Below the pieces are notes generated by a model. That model worked only from the letters and a program-made list of their open reading frames with translations. It did no database searches and had not been told where the DNA came from. From Bin80 sp965203305 (GTDB lineage: Bacteria > Bacteroidota > Rhodothermia > Rhodothermales > Bin80), in assembly GCA_965203305.1 (NCBI GenBank), contig OZ241874.1, forward strand, positions 1,612,001 to 1,676,000: a DNA stretch of 64,000 bases. Direction: 5' to 3'. Each line of letters begins with the position of its first letter. Positions within the stretch are counted from its first letter, which is position 1. This document shows positions 8,818 through 18,879 of this stretch, piece after piece. The position numbers and the translations under genes were made by a program.

Positions 8818-10835
8818 CACTGTCGGAAGACCATCTCAAGGCGTTCAGGAAAAACCCGAACACGATACTTTGATCGCAACCTCTGGTGAAGATTCTCCTC
8901 GAGGAGTACCTGAATTTCTGCCATGACATCCGTTCGGGCTTCTTCAAATGTCTTCGGTCTGGCAGGTTCAGTTCCGTCCATATACAGCACAAGTTTGCGG
9001 CTGCGGGCAGAGAGAATTTCCGTATGTTCCCCCGATTCCAGTCCAAGTGCCTTGTCATAAATGCTTCCGGTTGAATCGGCAACGACTACAGTGTCCAATT
9101 GCAGATTCCATGTTGAATCTGAGGCAATCTTCTGTTCTAGATCGGTCCATGTCATTCCGTTCTCTACCATGCGTATCGCCTCAGTCAAGAGCGAATCCGA
9201 AGATCCAGAGAGTTCAATCAGGCGATATCTGTCCGGCCATTGATATTGCTCTATATTCGCCTCATAGTGCTGCATCAAGCGCAGTGTATCTTCGGAAGAT
9301 GCATTCCAGACGGAATCTTCCATGATCGCGAATATCGCAAGCCCGTCCCTGAAATTCTGCATAATTTCCTTGAACTGCTCGTCGGAATTTTCCAGTTCAA
9401 AGGAACGGTGGAGCAGAACCTTTTCATCCAGAAATGCCTCCGCATACCTGAGTGAATTTTCCGTTGAGGAGAGTTGAGAGAATGGAGGAGTTGACTGATT
9501 CTGCACAAAATCTGAAAATTCTCTGACCGTATAGGCCGAATCCTCCAGTGTAATGAGTTGCATGGAACGGGAGGTGTCAGTTTCGCCCAGAAGTTGCAGG
9601 TATGACAGGAGCGAATCGGGCTCTACTCCACCGATCAGGCGGGTTAACAGGGTAGTGTCCACCGCACTTGCATACTGCTTGCGCAGCGACTTAACTAGGG
9701 CAGTTTCGGCAGTTCGAATTCGCGGGAGGGACTGCGCCAGTTTCGCCAGGTCGTCATACTGCTCGTCATATGTTTTTTTCGGCAGAATTTCATCCAGTTT
9801 GATCAGGTGCACTCCAAATGCACTCCGCAAGACACCGGATACCTGTCCGGGGGTATCCAGGGCAAAGAGGCTGTCAAGAAATGTGGTATCCCATCCGCGC
9901 ATTCTATACGAGACGGCTGGTAGTACCCCTCCGGAAGAAGCAGTTCCTGTGTCCTCTGAGTACTCCCGGGCCACTTCTGCGAAGGATGCTCCCGCATCAA
10001 TCAGCGTTTTTAGGCTATCTATTTTGGAGTAGGCACGGGCTGAATCGGATGGTTGCCGAATAAAAATCAGGATGTGGGAAGCACGATAGTCCGGTTTAGT
10101 TTCTACCTGATCGTGGACTTTGATAATATGGTAGCCGTAGGCACTTCGGACAATACCGGATATTTCTCCTGCAGGCGTATTATAGGCTTTATTTTCAAAG
10201 GATTCAATCATGCCACCGCCAGTAAAGAACCCGAGGTCCCCCCGATATCCAATTGAGGAGGAGGGATTGCCTGCTGCGCGATCTTCGGACTGTCGAAATG
10301 CAAGATCACCAAACGGGACACCCTGTTCAAGGGAATCCTGCAAAGCAGAAATTTTGTTCCAGGCTATCAGGGTATCTCCGGGGGCAGGGTCATCTCTTCG
10401 GGGAAGGTTTACCATGATATGGCTTGCATGAATATGCTTCTTCCGCTTTTCGTACAGGTCCCGGACAATCGGCTCCACGACCTCCTTGTCAAGGAGATAG
10501 GGCTTGGCAAAGGAAGCCCGGTACCCGTCAATTTCGGAGATCAGGTCTTCATCTTCAAAGTACCCAGCACTTTCGGCTTCTTTCAGCTTTATGCGAAAAT
10601 TAACATAGCGTCTCAGGAAGTCAGCATACTCTTCCTCCGAATGACGACTTGCAACATCAGTTCCGACAGTTTTTGCATACTCCCGTTCAAATTCCTCTAA
10701 TGTCAGGGCTTCTCCGTCAATGCTTGCCAGTGTGACAGCTTCCGGTGTTCCGTCTTGTACAATTACATCTTTTACAGAACACGAAGAGATCAGGAGTATC
10801 CCTGCGAGCAGAGCGGCGCAGCGAATGAATTTCAT
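8817..10835 (-). CDS. Large parvulin-type peptidyl-prolyl isomerase lipoprotein
   Basis: The 672-residue protein has a lipoprotein signal (LLAGILLISSC) and an N-terminal chaperone domain. Two complete parvulin domains follow: residues about 130-235 (HASHIMVNLP ... GGGMIESFE ... SAYGYHIIKV) and about 240-350 (RASHILIFI ... SGGVLPAVS ... SAFGVHLIKL). A long helical C-terminal part resembles the 'PpiD/PrsA-like' foldases of Bacteroidota. It should catalyse prolyl isomerisation of outer-membrane or secreted proteins in the periplasm. It opens the foldase cluster; the next gene starts inside its stop codon. The upstream region to 11018 probably carries the promoter, but no motif is distinctive. 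Confidence 0.9.
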   Translation of the reverse strand: MKFIRCAALLAGILLISSCSVKDVIVQDGTPEAVTLASIDGEALTLEEFEREYAKTVGTDVASRHSEEEYADFLRRYVNFRIKLKEAESAGYFEDEDLISEIDGYRASFAKPYLLDKEVVEPIVRDLYEKRKKHIHASHIMVNLPRRDDPAPGDTLIAWNKISALQDSLEQGVPFGDLAFRQSEDRAAGNPSSSIGYRGDLGFFTGGGMIESFENKAYNTPAGEISGIVRSAYGYHIIKVHDQVETKPDYRASHILIFIRQPSDSARAYSKIDSLKTLIDAGASFAEVAREYSEDTGTASSGGVLPAVSYRMRGWDTTFLDSLFALDTPGQVSGVLRSAFGVHLIKLDEILPKKTYDEQYDDLAKLAQSLPRIRTAETALVKSLRKQYASAVDTTLLTRLIGGVEPDSLLSYLQLLGETDTSRSMQLITLEDSAYTVREFSDFVQNQSTPPFSQLSSTENSLRYAEAFLDEKVLLHRSFELENSDEQFKEIMQNFRDGLAIFAIMEDSVWNASSEDTLRLMQHYEANIEQYQWPDRYRLIELSGSSDSLLTEAIRMVENGMTWTDLEQKIASDSTWNLQLDTVVVADSTGSIYDKALGLESGEHTEILSARSRKLVLYMDGTEPARPKTFEEARTDVMAEIQVLLEENLHQRLRSKYRVRVFPERLEMVFRQ

Positions 10836-11018
10836 GGATATGAGTCATTTTCTGAAAACAGCACCGTTGCACCATTTTCTGGGATAACGGTTCCATGAAT
10901 GAATCTGTTTTTGCCCCTGTCGGGTTTCAGTGTGTAATTTTTCGGGCGCATACACCTGAGTGCCCACAGAAACATGAAGCTCCTGCGTTTGTTTGTACCA
11001 TAACACAAATGAATATAG

Positions 11019-11290
11019 ATGAACATGAGCACACGAAGAACAGGATCGGGTACTTCCCAGCGGGAGGGTATCCTCTTGGGTGAAGCTGCTGAAGATGTTT
11101 CCTGATGATGTTGCCGCAGAAGCGTGGTTCTGCAAGTCGCGCTAGGGAGAGACCATCACATGTCCCAGATATGGCTCCGGGAACATCCAGGCAGGGGCGA
11201 AACATCCCTCCATGCCCTACAGATGCCGGATATGCGGAGACGGTTCCGTTGATCAGATGGAAGAGATTGTCAAGGGCATGACCGAACAGA
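11019..11290 (+). pseudogene. Degraded N-terminal remnant of an IS1595/ISXO2-like transposase
   Basis: From ATG 11019 one frame reads MNMSTRRTGSGTSQREGI. After a frameshift near 11070 the next frame reads VKLLKMFPDDVAAEAWF and, past an in-frame TAG at 11143, GETITCPRYGSGNIQAGAKH then PYRCRICG. The order FPDxxxAxxWF, a CPxxGS zinc-ribbon half and PYRCRxC is the N-terminal layout of ISXO2-like transposases, recalled from the family rather than searched. The second cysteine pair is damaged (CPRY instead of CPxC), a further frameshift follows PYRCRICG, and no catalytic DDE part remains. The TAG probably replaces the tryptophan codon usual at this place. This is an old insertion scar directly upstream of the restriction-modification gene. 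Confidence 0.7.
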
Positions 11291-11412
11291 GGCTGAACTG
11301 CCGGATACTCAGGATAAGCAATCCAAAGCGAGAGGAGGTGCCAGAAAGTCACATCAATGTCTAAGGCGACGAGATATTACTTTTGCTTCAATCCACCCTG
11401 CACGGGATCTCC

Positions 11413-14400
11413 ATGCATCCACTGGACAGACTCCTGAACACTTGGCGAAAAACCGCCAAAGAGTCCGAATACAATAAAGAGCGGCACAAGGGGACTGCAT
11501 TTGAAGAGCTGTGCATACAATTTCTGGCGCACGAGAAAGTGTATGCCAATCAGCTGGAACTGGCAGTGCCATATGCACAATGGGCCCGTGGACGAGGGAT
11601 GGATGCGAGCGAATACGGGATTGATCTGGTTGCCAAACGGAAGGATGCAGGCGGGTGGTGCGCCATCCAGTGCAAGATGTACGGAGAGGAAAAGACTCTT
11701 CCGAGTACAGAGGTGAACAAATTCATCACTGCCTCCGGCAAACCCCCGTTCACGCGACGGATTCTGATAGATACTACAGGCAAGCCCCTGACGAGACCAA
11801 TGCAGAAGCTGCTCACGGGGCAGTACATCCCGGTCACCCACATCACGCTGAGCCACCTCCGGGGCAGCACGGTTGACTGGGACAAGTTCGTGGACACTGG
11901 GGAGATGACATTGCGAGAGGATCTCCATGAACTGCATCCCTTCCAGCAGGAATGTCTGGAAAAAGTACTCCAAGGGCTGAAGGAGAAGGGGAGTCGAGGG
12001 AAAGTGCTCATGGCATGCGGGACCGGCAAGACGCTGACCTCGCTTCGGATTGCGGAAGATCTGGCAGGCAGTGGGGGTCGTGTTCTGTATCTGGTACCAA
12101 GCCTGGCACTGATGTCTCAAACAATCCGCACATGGCACCAGCAATCCAAACTGCCCCTGCGCTCCTACGCCGTGTGCAGTGACTCCCAGATTGGACACAA
12201 GAAGACTCGCCAGCGCAGTCGCAAGGATGAGGACAGGGTACAGATGACAGACATAGAGATGCAGATTCCTCCGACCACGGACGGGGAGAAGCTGGCTGCG
12301 TATGCCAGGAGTGAACATGCGGAAACCATGACGGTGGTATTTGCCACCTACCAGTCCAGCAAACGCATTCACGAGGCGCAGGTGGAATACGGGCTCCCTG
12401 CATTTGATCTGGCGATCTGCGACGAGGCACATCATACGGCCAAGAAAAACGATTCCGCGTTTACGGCAATCCATGAAAACAAGACGATCCATGTGGACCG
12501 GCGAATGTATATGACCGCCACCCCCAAGGTTTACAAAGAGTCGTTTGAGGAGGCAGACAGAAGGACACAGGAACCCGGCAGGCAGAACGAGGAGGAGGGA
12601 GTGCTGTACTCCATGAACGATACAGATCAGTACGGGGAAGTTCTTTTTGAGTACAAGTTTCGGGATGCACTGCGGGACGGACATCTGTCTGATTACCGGT
12701 TGATCGCACTGGGCATTCCAGAAACGGAAGGACTGGAGGCACAAGCCAGGAATCAGGCAAACAGCCAGACAACCGTCAATGCTGCGAGCAAATTCATCGG
12801 AATCTGGCGAATCCTGTCCGGCACGGACAAAAGCAAACTGATTAGTCCGAAACAGCCCCTCCGCAAGGTGATCGCGTACTCGCAAACCATTGCAGACTCC
12901 AAGTATATCGTCCAGGAATTCCAGAATACGGTAGACAACTACCTGGATGCCTGCGACTCTCCTGGCGGGAACGCTCCGCAGACTGCCATTGCGGCGGATC
13001 ATATAGACGGGAGCATGCGGGCAGGCAAGCGAAACGATCTGCTGAACTGGCTGAACACGCCGGGGAATGATACAATCCACATGCTGTCCAATGTCCGATG
13101 CCTGTCGGAAGGAGTGGATGTACCTGACCTGGATGCAGTGATATTTATGCACCCCCGCAAGAGTCAGGTGGAGGTCATACAGGCCGTGGGACGGGTGATG
13201 CGAAAAGCGGAAGGAAAAGAGATCGGGTATGTGCTCCTTCCGGTCGTCATTCCCACAACAGCTACGCCGGAGTCTGTGCTGGCGAAGGAAAAGAATTTTG
13301 CAGTGATCTGGCAGGTTTGCAATGCCATCCGCTCCCATGACGAGGACTTTGCCGCGTCCCTGAACCTGCTGGCGGATGGAGAGAACGATAACCGCGTATC
13401 CATGATTCTGCTTTCACAGTGGCAACCGAAACGAACCAGGAAACGAGACCCGTTCGGTACCCGAAACGGAGAAGACGGGGACGAGACGGACACTGAAGAA
13501 GCGCAGCAGCTCACGATCAATTTCCCGGTAGCGGAGAGTCTCCTGGCCGTATGGGCGAAGAAGTGCGGGACGAGGCGGTACTGGAGCAGCTGGGCAGAGG
13601 ATGTGTCCGAGATTGCGCGGGTGCATACCGAGCGGATCACGGCAATGGTAGAACGACATGAAGCTGCAAAAGAAGTGTTTGGGCTGTTCCTGACGGAGTT
13701 GCAGGATGATCTGAACGCGGGGGTAACGAAAGAGGATGCCATTGAGATGCTGGCTCAGCACATGGTGACGAAGCCGGTCTTTGATGCATTACTCGGTGGA
13801 ACACAGTTTGCCGAGCAGAATGCGATCAGCAGAAGCATGCAGCTGGTGCTGGATACCCTAAAGCCCGAGCAGTTTGAGGAGGAGACAAAAAAACTGTCAG
13901 GGCTCTACGAGGAGGTGGCATCCCGGGCGAAACAGGCAACTTCGCCGGTGGCACGACAGAAAATCATCCGGAAGCTCTATAATGACTTCTTCGTTGGGGC
14001 CTTCAAAAGGACAGCGGATAAACTGGGGATTGTCTATACGCCAATAGAACTGGTGGACTTTGTTCTGCACTCGGTGGATCAGGTGTTGCAAGGTGAATTC
14101 GGAAAATCACTCGCTTCGGACGGCGTAGGCATTCTGGATCCGTTCACGGGAACAGGGACCTTCCTTACCCGCATGATCCAGAACGGGCTGATTCCCCCAG
14201 AGCAGCTGCGGAAGAAGTATCACTCCGAGATGTACGCAAGCGAGATTGTCCTCTTGGCCTACTATATTGCATCCATTAATATTGAAGAAGCCTATCGGGC
14301 GGGGGTGGACCCAGAAGAATACGAGCCCTTCACGGGGCTGGCATTGACGGACACCTTTGACATGGTGGACAAGCGGGATGAGATTGCGGGGGTCATGCCC

Positions 14401-16197
14401 GAGAATTCGGAACGGAGAGAACGTCAGATAAAGGCGGATATCATGGTTATTGTGGGAAATCCCCCGTGGAGTAAAGGGCAGCGGAGTGAAAATGATGCTG
14501 CCAGGAATCAGTCGTATCCAAAGCTGGATCAAAGAATTGACGACACATATGCCAACTTTTCCGTTGCTACCAACAAGAACAGTTTGTACGACAGTTACAT
14601 ATTGGCGATTCGGTGGGCATCGGATCGTATCGGGGAGCGTGGTGTGATCGGGTTTGTGACGAATGCTGGGTGGCTGGAGGGGATTGCGATGGATGGGATG
14701 CGGAAGTGTCTGGCTCGGGAGTTTGCGTTGATCTATGTGCTGAACCTGCGGGGGCAAGCACGCACACAGGGAGAGAGAAGACGCAAAGAAGGGGGAAATG
14801 TGTTTGGATCGGGATCGCGGGCCCCGGTGTCGGTGCTGCTTTTGGTGAAGAACCCGGAACGGACGGGGTGCACGATCCGGTATCACGACATTGGGGATTA
14901 CCTGAGCCGGGAAGAAGGTTTTGGCAAGTTCATGGCACTGGGCGACAAGAGGAATCGGAATGCATCGGTGATCTTCCAGAACTATTCAGGTGGAGTAAAG
15001 ACGAATCGGGACGCATGGTGCTACAATTATTCCGAGATTGCCCTGCGGGAGAATACCCGTCGGATGATCCGGTTTTACCATGCAGAACGGGAGCGGCTTA
15101 TACAGGGGAATACAACGGGGAGCAGCCTGACTCCGGCCGAAGTCACACGATTGGTGGATAACGATCCAACGAAAATCAGCTGGACTACGAATCTGAAATC
15201 TGATCTGAGGAAGAACAAAGATTTGAGTAAAGAAGAGGGGCGGATTACCATCGCTCAATACAGACCCTTCACAAGAACGCAGATGTATTTTAGCCGGCGA
15301 TTGAATGAAAGAGTCTATCAGATGCCTCAGATCTTTCCGCATGCAGATGCCGAGAATCTGCTGATCTGCGTGACGGGGAAAGGAGCAACCACCCCATTCT
15401 CCTGCCTGATGGTCCAAAACATGCCCAGCATAGATTTCGTCAACAAAAGCCAGTGTTTCCCGCTGTCACTATACGAACAGGTGCCTGGTGAGCCTCAAAT
15501 TGACTCAGGAAACGACAGCTTGCCTGACGAACATGGATACATAAAAAAGAGTGCGATTACGGAATTCTCCCTGCAATCTTTCCAAGACAAAGTGGGGCGC
15601 AGGATCTCTCCAGAAGACCTGTTCTTCTATATCTATGGTGTTCTGCATGTGCCCCACTACCGTACCAGATACGCCAACAACCTGCGGATTGAGCTCCCCC
15701 GGATACCGCTTCCCGAAGATGAAGCACAGTTCTGGATGCTGGCGAAAGCCGGACGAGAACTCGGAGAACTACATGTTGGGTACGAAGAGGTCAGTGAATA
15801 TCCCATCAAATTTGCAAAGGGAGGCTGGGAGCCGAGAGATGAAATACAGTCAGAGGACTGGTTCCGGGTGGGGAATCGGAGTATGCGGCATCCCGGAAAA
15901 GCAAGACGGAAGGATCAGTCCTGCATCATGTACAATGACCATATCACGGTACAGGATATCCCCATGGAAGCCTATGACTATGTGGTCAATGGCAAACCCG
16001 CTATCGCATGGGTTATGGAACGGCAGCGTGTGAAAACCGACAGGGACAGTCAAATCGTCAATGATGCCAATCGTTTCGCCATGGAAACCATGAAAGATCC
16101 AGCCTATCCACTCCGGCTATTAGCCAAAGTGATCACGGCGAGCATGGAGACGAACAGGATTGTCTCAGAACTCAAAGCGGTGAAATTCGAAGACTGA
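11413..16197 (+). CDS. Type ISP single-polypeptide restriction-modification enzyme
   Basis: The 1594-residue protein carries every module of Type ISP enzymes such as LlaBIII/LlaGI. These are an Mrr-like nuclease (GID at about residue 70 and QCK at 86-88), an SF2 helicase-translocase (Walker A ACGTGKT about 201-207, DEAH 337-340, TATP 368-371, motif VI QAVGRVMRK from 590), an N6-adenine methyltransferase (DPFTGTGTF from 909 and NPPW 1016-1019), and a C-terminal target-recognition region. All catalytic motifs look intact, so it could both modify and cut DNA. The ATG at 11413 is preferred; an in-frame TTG at 11383 adds 10 residues. It stands alone, as expected for a one-gene system, behind a transposase remnant, which points to acquisition by transfer. 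Confidence 0.93.
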   Translation: MHPLDRLLNTWRKTAKESEYNKERHKGTAFEELCIQFLAHEKVYANQLELAVPYAQWARGRGMDASEYGIDLVAKRKDAGGWCAIQCKMYGEEKTLPSTEVNKFITASGKPPFTRRILIDTTGKPLTRPMQKLLTGQYIPVTHITLSHLRGSTVDWDKFVDTGEMTLREDLHELHPFQQECLEKVLQGLKEKGSRGKVLMACGTGKTLTSLRIAEDLAGSGGRVLYLVPSLALMSQTIRTWHQQSKLPLRSYAVCSDSQIGHKKTRQRSRKDEDRVQMTDIEMQIPPTTDGEKLAAYARSEHAETMTVVFATYQSSKRIHEAQVEYGLPAFDLAICDEAHHTAKKNDSAFTAIHENKTIHVDRRMYMTATPKVYKESFEEADRRTQEPGRQNEEEGVLYSMNDTDQYGEVLFEYKFRDALRDGHLSDYRLIALGIPETEGLEAQARNQANSQTTVNAASKFIGIWRILSGTDKSKLISPKQPLRKVIAYSQTIADSKYIVQEFQNTVDNYLDACDSPGGNAPQTAIAADHIDGSMRAGKRNDLLNWLNTPGNDTIHMLSNVRCLSEGVDVPDLDAVIFMHPRKSQVEVIQAVGRVMRKAEGKEIGYVLLPVVIPTTATPESVLAKEKNFAVIWQVCNAIRSHDEDFAASLNLLADGENDNRVSMILLSQWQPKRTRKRDPFGTRNGEDGDETDTEEAQQLTINFPVAESLLAVWAKKCGTRRYWSSWAEDVSEIARVHTERITAMVERHEAAKEVFGLFLTELQDDLNAGVTKEDAIEMLAQHMVTKPVFDALLGGTQFAEQNAISRSMQLVLDTLKPEQFEEETKKLSGLYEEVASRAKQATSPVARQKIIRKLYNDFFVGAFKRTADKLGIVYTPIELVDFVLHSVDQVLQGEFGKSLASDGVGILDPFTGTGTFLTRMIQNGLIPPEQLRKKYHSEMYASEIVLLAYYIASINIEEAYRAGVDPEEYEPFTGLALTDTFDMVDKRDEIAGVMPENSERRERQIKADIMVIVGNPPWSKGQRSENDAARNQSYPKLDQRIDDTYANFSVATNKNSLYDSYILAIRWASDRIGERGVIGFVTNAGWLEGIAMDGMRKCLAREFALIYVLNLRGQARTQGERRRKEGGNVFGSGSRAPVSVLLLVKNPERTGCTIRYHDIGDYLSREEGFGKFMALGDKRNRNASVIFQNYSGGVKTNRDAWCYNYSEIALRENTRRMIRFYHAERERLIQGNTTGSSLTPAEVTRLVDNDPTKISWTTNLKSDLRKNKDLSKEEGRITIAQYRPFTRTQMYFSRRLNERVYQMPQIFPHADAENLLICVTGKGATTPFSCLMVQNMPSIDFVNKSQCFPLSLYEQVPGEPQIDSGNDSLPDEHGYIKKSAITEFSLQSFQDKVGRRISPEDLFFYIYGVLHVPHYRTRYANNLRIELPRIPLPEDEAQFWMLAKAGRELGELHVGYEEVSEYPIKFAKGGWEPRDEIQSEDWFRVGNRSMRHPGKARRKDQSCIMYNDHITVQDIPMEAYDYVVNGKPAIAWVMERQRVKTDRDSQIVNDANRFAMETMKDPAYPLRLLAKVITASMETNRIVSELKAVKFED

Positions 16198-16300
16198 CTT
16201 TCTGGAAAACGCTCCGTGAGAGCTTCCTGAGGGGTACATTTGCTCATGGGCACTCACGTTATACAAGACCCAATTTTTAACAGGCCTCTGAGGTACAGTT

Positions 16301-17755
16301 TTGATTCGTGTCAGATTTGCTCCAAGCCCTACGGGATACCTGCATATTGGAGGATTGAGAACCGCTTTGTACTGCTATCTGTTTGCACGGAGTCAGGGGG
16401 GGCGATTTGTTCTTCGCATTGAAGATACAGATCGTTCGCGATTTGTTTTCGATGCTGAGACAGACATCCTTCAGGCATTGGAGTGGTGCGGACTGAAAGT
16501 GGATGAGGGCCCTAGGCAGGGAGGGAGCTATGGTCCGTATCGTCAGTCAGAGCGTCAGTTGCTATACATTCAACAGGCAGAGTCTCTGGTGGATTCAGGG
16601 CATGCGTATTATGCCTTTGACACTCCAGATGCAATTGATGCTCTGCGGAAGGATAACGAAGCCTATGGGATAAGTACAAGGCTTCGGATGGATAACAGTC
16701 TGACACTGCCAGATCAGGTAGTCCAGCGGCGGCTAGCCGCGCAGGAAGCCCATGTTATACGTTTGCGTGTGCCTGAACGGGAGACAGTGCAGTTTGATGA
16801 TTTGATCAAAGGCAGCATACATGTTGCAAGTGAGAGCATTGATGATCAGGTGCTGATCAAGTCGGATGGCATGCCAACCTACCACTTGGCGAATGTGGTG
16901 GATGACCACCATATGGACATTTCTCATGTAATTCGGGGAGATGAGTGGCTGCCATCTACTCCCAAGCATATTTTGCTGTATCAGGCACTCGGCTGGAAAC
17001 CGCCCCTGATGGCACATCTGCCCCTGATCTTGAGTCCGACTGGCGGAAAGCTCTCCAAGAGAAGTGCAGAGCGACAAGGAATTCCGATTAATGTCCGGGA
17101 TTATCGTGCGAATGGATATGAGCCGCAGGCAGTTGTAAATTTTCTTGCTTTTCTGGGGTGGAATCCTGGCTCGGAAGAAGAGGTGTTTGATCTCAAGGAG
17201 CTGGAGCAGGCATTCAGCCTTGAACGGGTTGGCTCAGCTCCGGCAAAATTTGACATTGACAAGCTCAAGTGGTTCAATTCCCAGCATCTTCGCCGACTGG
17301 ATATAAAAACGCTGGCGGAATATGTGCGACCGCTTCTTGAAGAAAAAGGGCTTGATTACAGGGATGATCAGTACCTGCTGGATGTATGTGAACTGATACA
17401 GGATCGAATGGAGCATACTGGGGACATAGTGACGCGTTTTCGGTATTTCTTTTCAGACCCGGAGACTTTTGATCCTGCAGGCATCAAAAAAAGATGGAAG
17501 CCAGACTCTCCAAGTCTGGTGCAGGAATATTCAGATCAACTGGAATCAGCCGATATTTTTGATGAAGTATCACTTGAAGTAGCGTTGCGTAGTTTATCCG
17601 AAAAAATGGGAGTTAGTGCAGGTAGAGTCATACACTCTGTGAGACTTGCCGTGAGTGGAACTACTGCGGGCCCAAGACTTTTTGCATTACTGCGTGTTTT
17701 GGGGAAGACTGCATGTGTGCGTCGTCTGCGTTCTGCGGCACATATTCTGGAATAG
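16301..17755 (+). CDS. gltX: Glutamyl-tRNA synthetase
   Basis: The 484-residue class I synthetase has the signature start MIRVRFAPSPTGYLHIGGLR (HIGH-type motif at residues 15-18) and KLSKR at 250-254, followed by the helical anticodon-binding domain. It charges tRNA-Glu with glutamate and may also be the source of Glu-tRNA-Gln, although a glnS is present in this window. The start must be the TTG at 16301: an in-frame stop lies at 16289 and the conserved N-terminus begins exactly there. The ACT-domain gene begins 4 bp after the stop, so the two are likely co-transcribed. Confidence 0.97.
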   Translation: MIRVRFAPSPTGYLHIGGLRTALYCYLFARSQGGRFVLRIEDTDRSRFVFDAETDILQALEWCGLKVDEGPRQGGSYGPYRQSERQLLYIQQAESLVDSGHAYYAFDTPDAIDALRKDNEAYGISTRLRMDNSLTLPDQVVQRRLAAQEAHVIRLRVPERETVQFDDLIKGSIHVASESIDDQVLIKSDGMPTYHLANVVDDHHMDISHVIRGDEWLPSTPKHILLYQALGWKPPLMAHLPLILSPTGGKLSKRSAERQGIPINVRDYRANGYEPQAVVNFLAFLGWNPGSEEEVFDLKELEQAFSLERVGSAPAKFDIDKLKWFNSQHLRRLDIKTLAEYVRPLLEEKGLDYRDDQYLLDVCELIQDRMEHTGDIVTRFRYFFSDPETFDPAGIKKRWKPDSPSLVQEYSDQLESADIFDEVSLEVALRSLSEKMGVSAGRVIHSVRLAVSGTTAGPRLFALLRVLGKTACVRRLRSAAHILE

Positions 17756-17759
17756 CATA

Positions 17760-18146
17760 ATGGTATTGATAGAGTATCCTGAGGCGTATGCAATTGTTCG
17801 GCTTGCACCCGACAGCCAAGTTCCCGACTGGGCATGCAGTGGTACATTCACTTCTATCACGCGAACTCCTGAGGAGCTTTCCGTGATATGCCAAGAGCAA
17901 AATGTTCCGCCTGAACAATCTATCGCAGGTGGATGGTTTCTGATTGGCTGTCAAGGTCCACTGGACTTTTCTTCCGTGGGAATTCTGGGTAGGCTTACAG
18001 CCACATTGATGGAGGCGGAGTTACCAATTCTTGCCATTTCGACTTACGATACGGACTATATTCTCACACGCAATCTATTGGCTACTCGGAAGGCACTCCA
18101 AAAGGCAGGTTACGAAATAGTTCGGTTAGCCTTTTCCGAAACATGA
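17760..18146 (+). CDS. ACT domain-containing protein (ACT_7/CASTOR-like)
   Basis: The 128-residue protein resembles small two-lobed ACT proteins. The C-terminal half ends with the characteristic strand ILAISTYDTDYILTR, and the N-terminal half begins YAIVRLAPDSQVPDWA with the usual tryptophan. These proteins are thought to bind amino acids or nucleobases as regulators; the ligand is unknown. It starts 4 bp after gltX in the same direction, so it probably shares that mRNA. The ATG at 17760 is the only sensible start, since the upstream frame overlaps gltX. Confidence 0.85.
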   Translation: MVLIEYPEAYAIVRLAPDSQVPDWACSGTFTSITRTPEELSVICQEQNVPPEQSIAGGWFLIGCQGPLDFSSVGILGRLTATLMEAELPILAISTYDTDYILTRNLLATRKALQKAGYEIVRLAFSET

Positions 18147-18189
18147 ACTGCTGTTGCCTCTCGCAGGTGCAAATTGATTGATCAACACG

Positions 18190-18879
18190 ATGTCAGAGCT
18201 AAAAATAGAATCCACACATGAAGCACTGAAAGTACTCTATACTTCCACGAATGGGGTGAGTGGTATAATAAAACTGGTTGGGATATAGGAACCGTTCCCA
18301 ACAGTATGGAAGATTTTAAGCATTGGCATGGTTTGACTGTGTCTGGCGGAGATTTAGTTAAGATTGATCTCGGATTGAATGATCTCCGGGGGCGAACTCC
18401 ATCTGAACTTTTAGCAACCTGTCAGCATTGGAAGTGCTGTTGTTGCAGCATAATCAGCTGACAGGTAGAATTCCTGTCAAAATATAGGTAAGCTATCAAA
18501 CCTAAAGGGGCTGTCTCTGAGCTTTAATAAGCTCAAGGGTGAGATTCCTCCCGAATTGGGTAATTTGTCAAATCTAGAAGGGATATCACTGGACCGCAAT
18601 CGGCTGACGGGTAAGATTCCTTCCGAACTGGGTAAACTGTCAAAACTGAGGGACTTGTCACTACACTTTAATCAGCTTATAGGTAAAATCCCTCCTGAGC
18701 TGGGCAACCTTTTGAATTTGGAAAAGCTGTCGCTGCACGCAAATGATCTGACAGGAGATGTCCCGCGTAGCTTTCTAGGACTACAAAAGTTAGAAGATAT
18801 TTCTCTTCCCCACAGCGTGCATGTGCCAGAGAATGACGAATTTAAGGCGTGGTTATATCTGAAGTTACCCCGTATTTGA
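18190..18879 (+). pseudogene. Decayed leucine-rich-repeat protein gene
   Basis: The ATG at 18190 opens MSELKIESTHEALKVLYTST, the same N-terminal domain as the intact LRR gene at 19357, but the frame breaks near 18256. Further breaks near 18413 and 18484 are needed to follow the homologous text (GWDIGTVPNSMEDFKHWHGL, then NLSALEVLLLQHNQLTG, then GKLSNLKGLSLSFNKLKGEI). From about 18556 the last frame stays open to 18879, with three LRRs of the LTGxIPxELGxLxxL type and a capping segment. Three independent frameshifts indicate a true pseudogene rather than a single sequence error. It is a paralogue of the next LRR gene and of the LRR block in the subtilase at 32984. Confidence 0.82.

Noticed and set aside
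10927..11352. 141-codon minus-strand frame upstream of the restriction enzyme
   Set aside because: It is antisense to the IS1595-like remnant, which explains the open frame.
11377..13338. Long open frame on the minus strand opposite the restriction enzyme gene
   Set aside because: It is the antisense shadow of a conserved helicase/nuclease coding region; its Cys/His/Arg-rich translation shows no domain.
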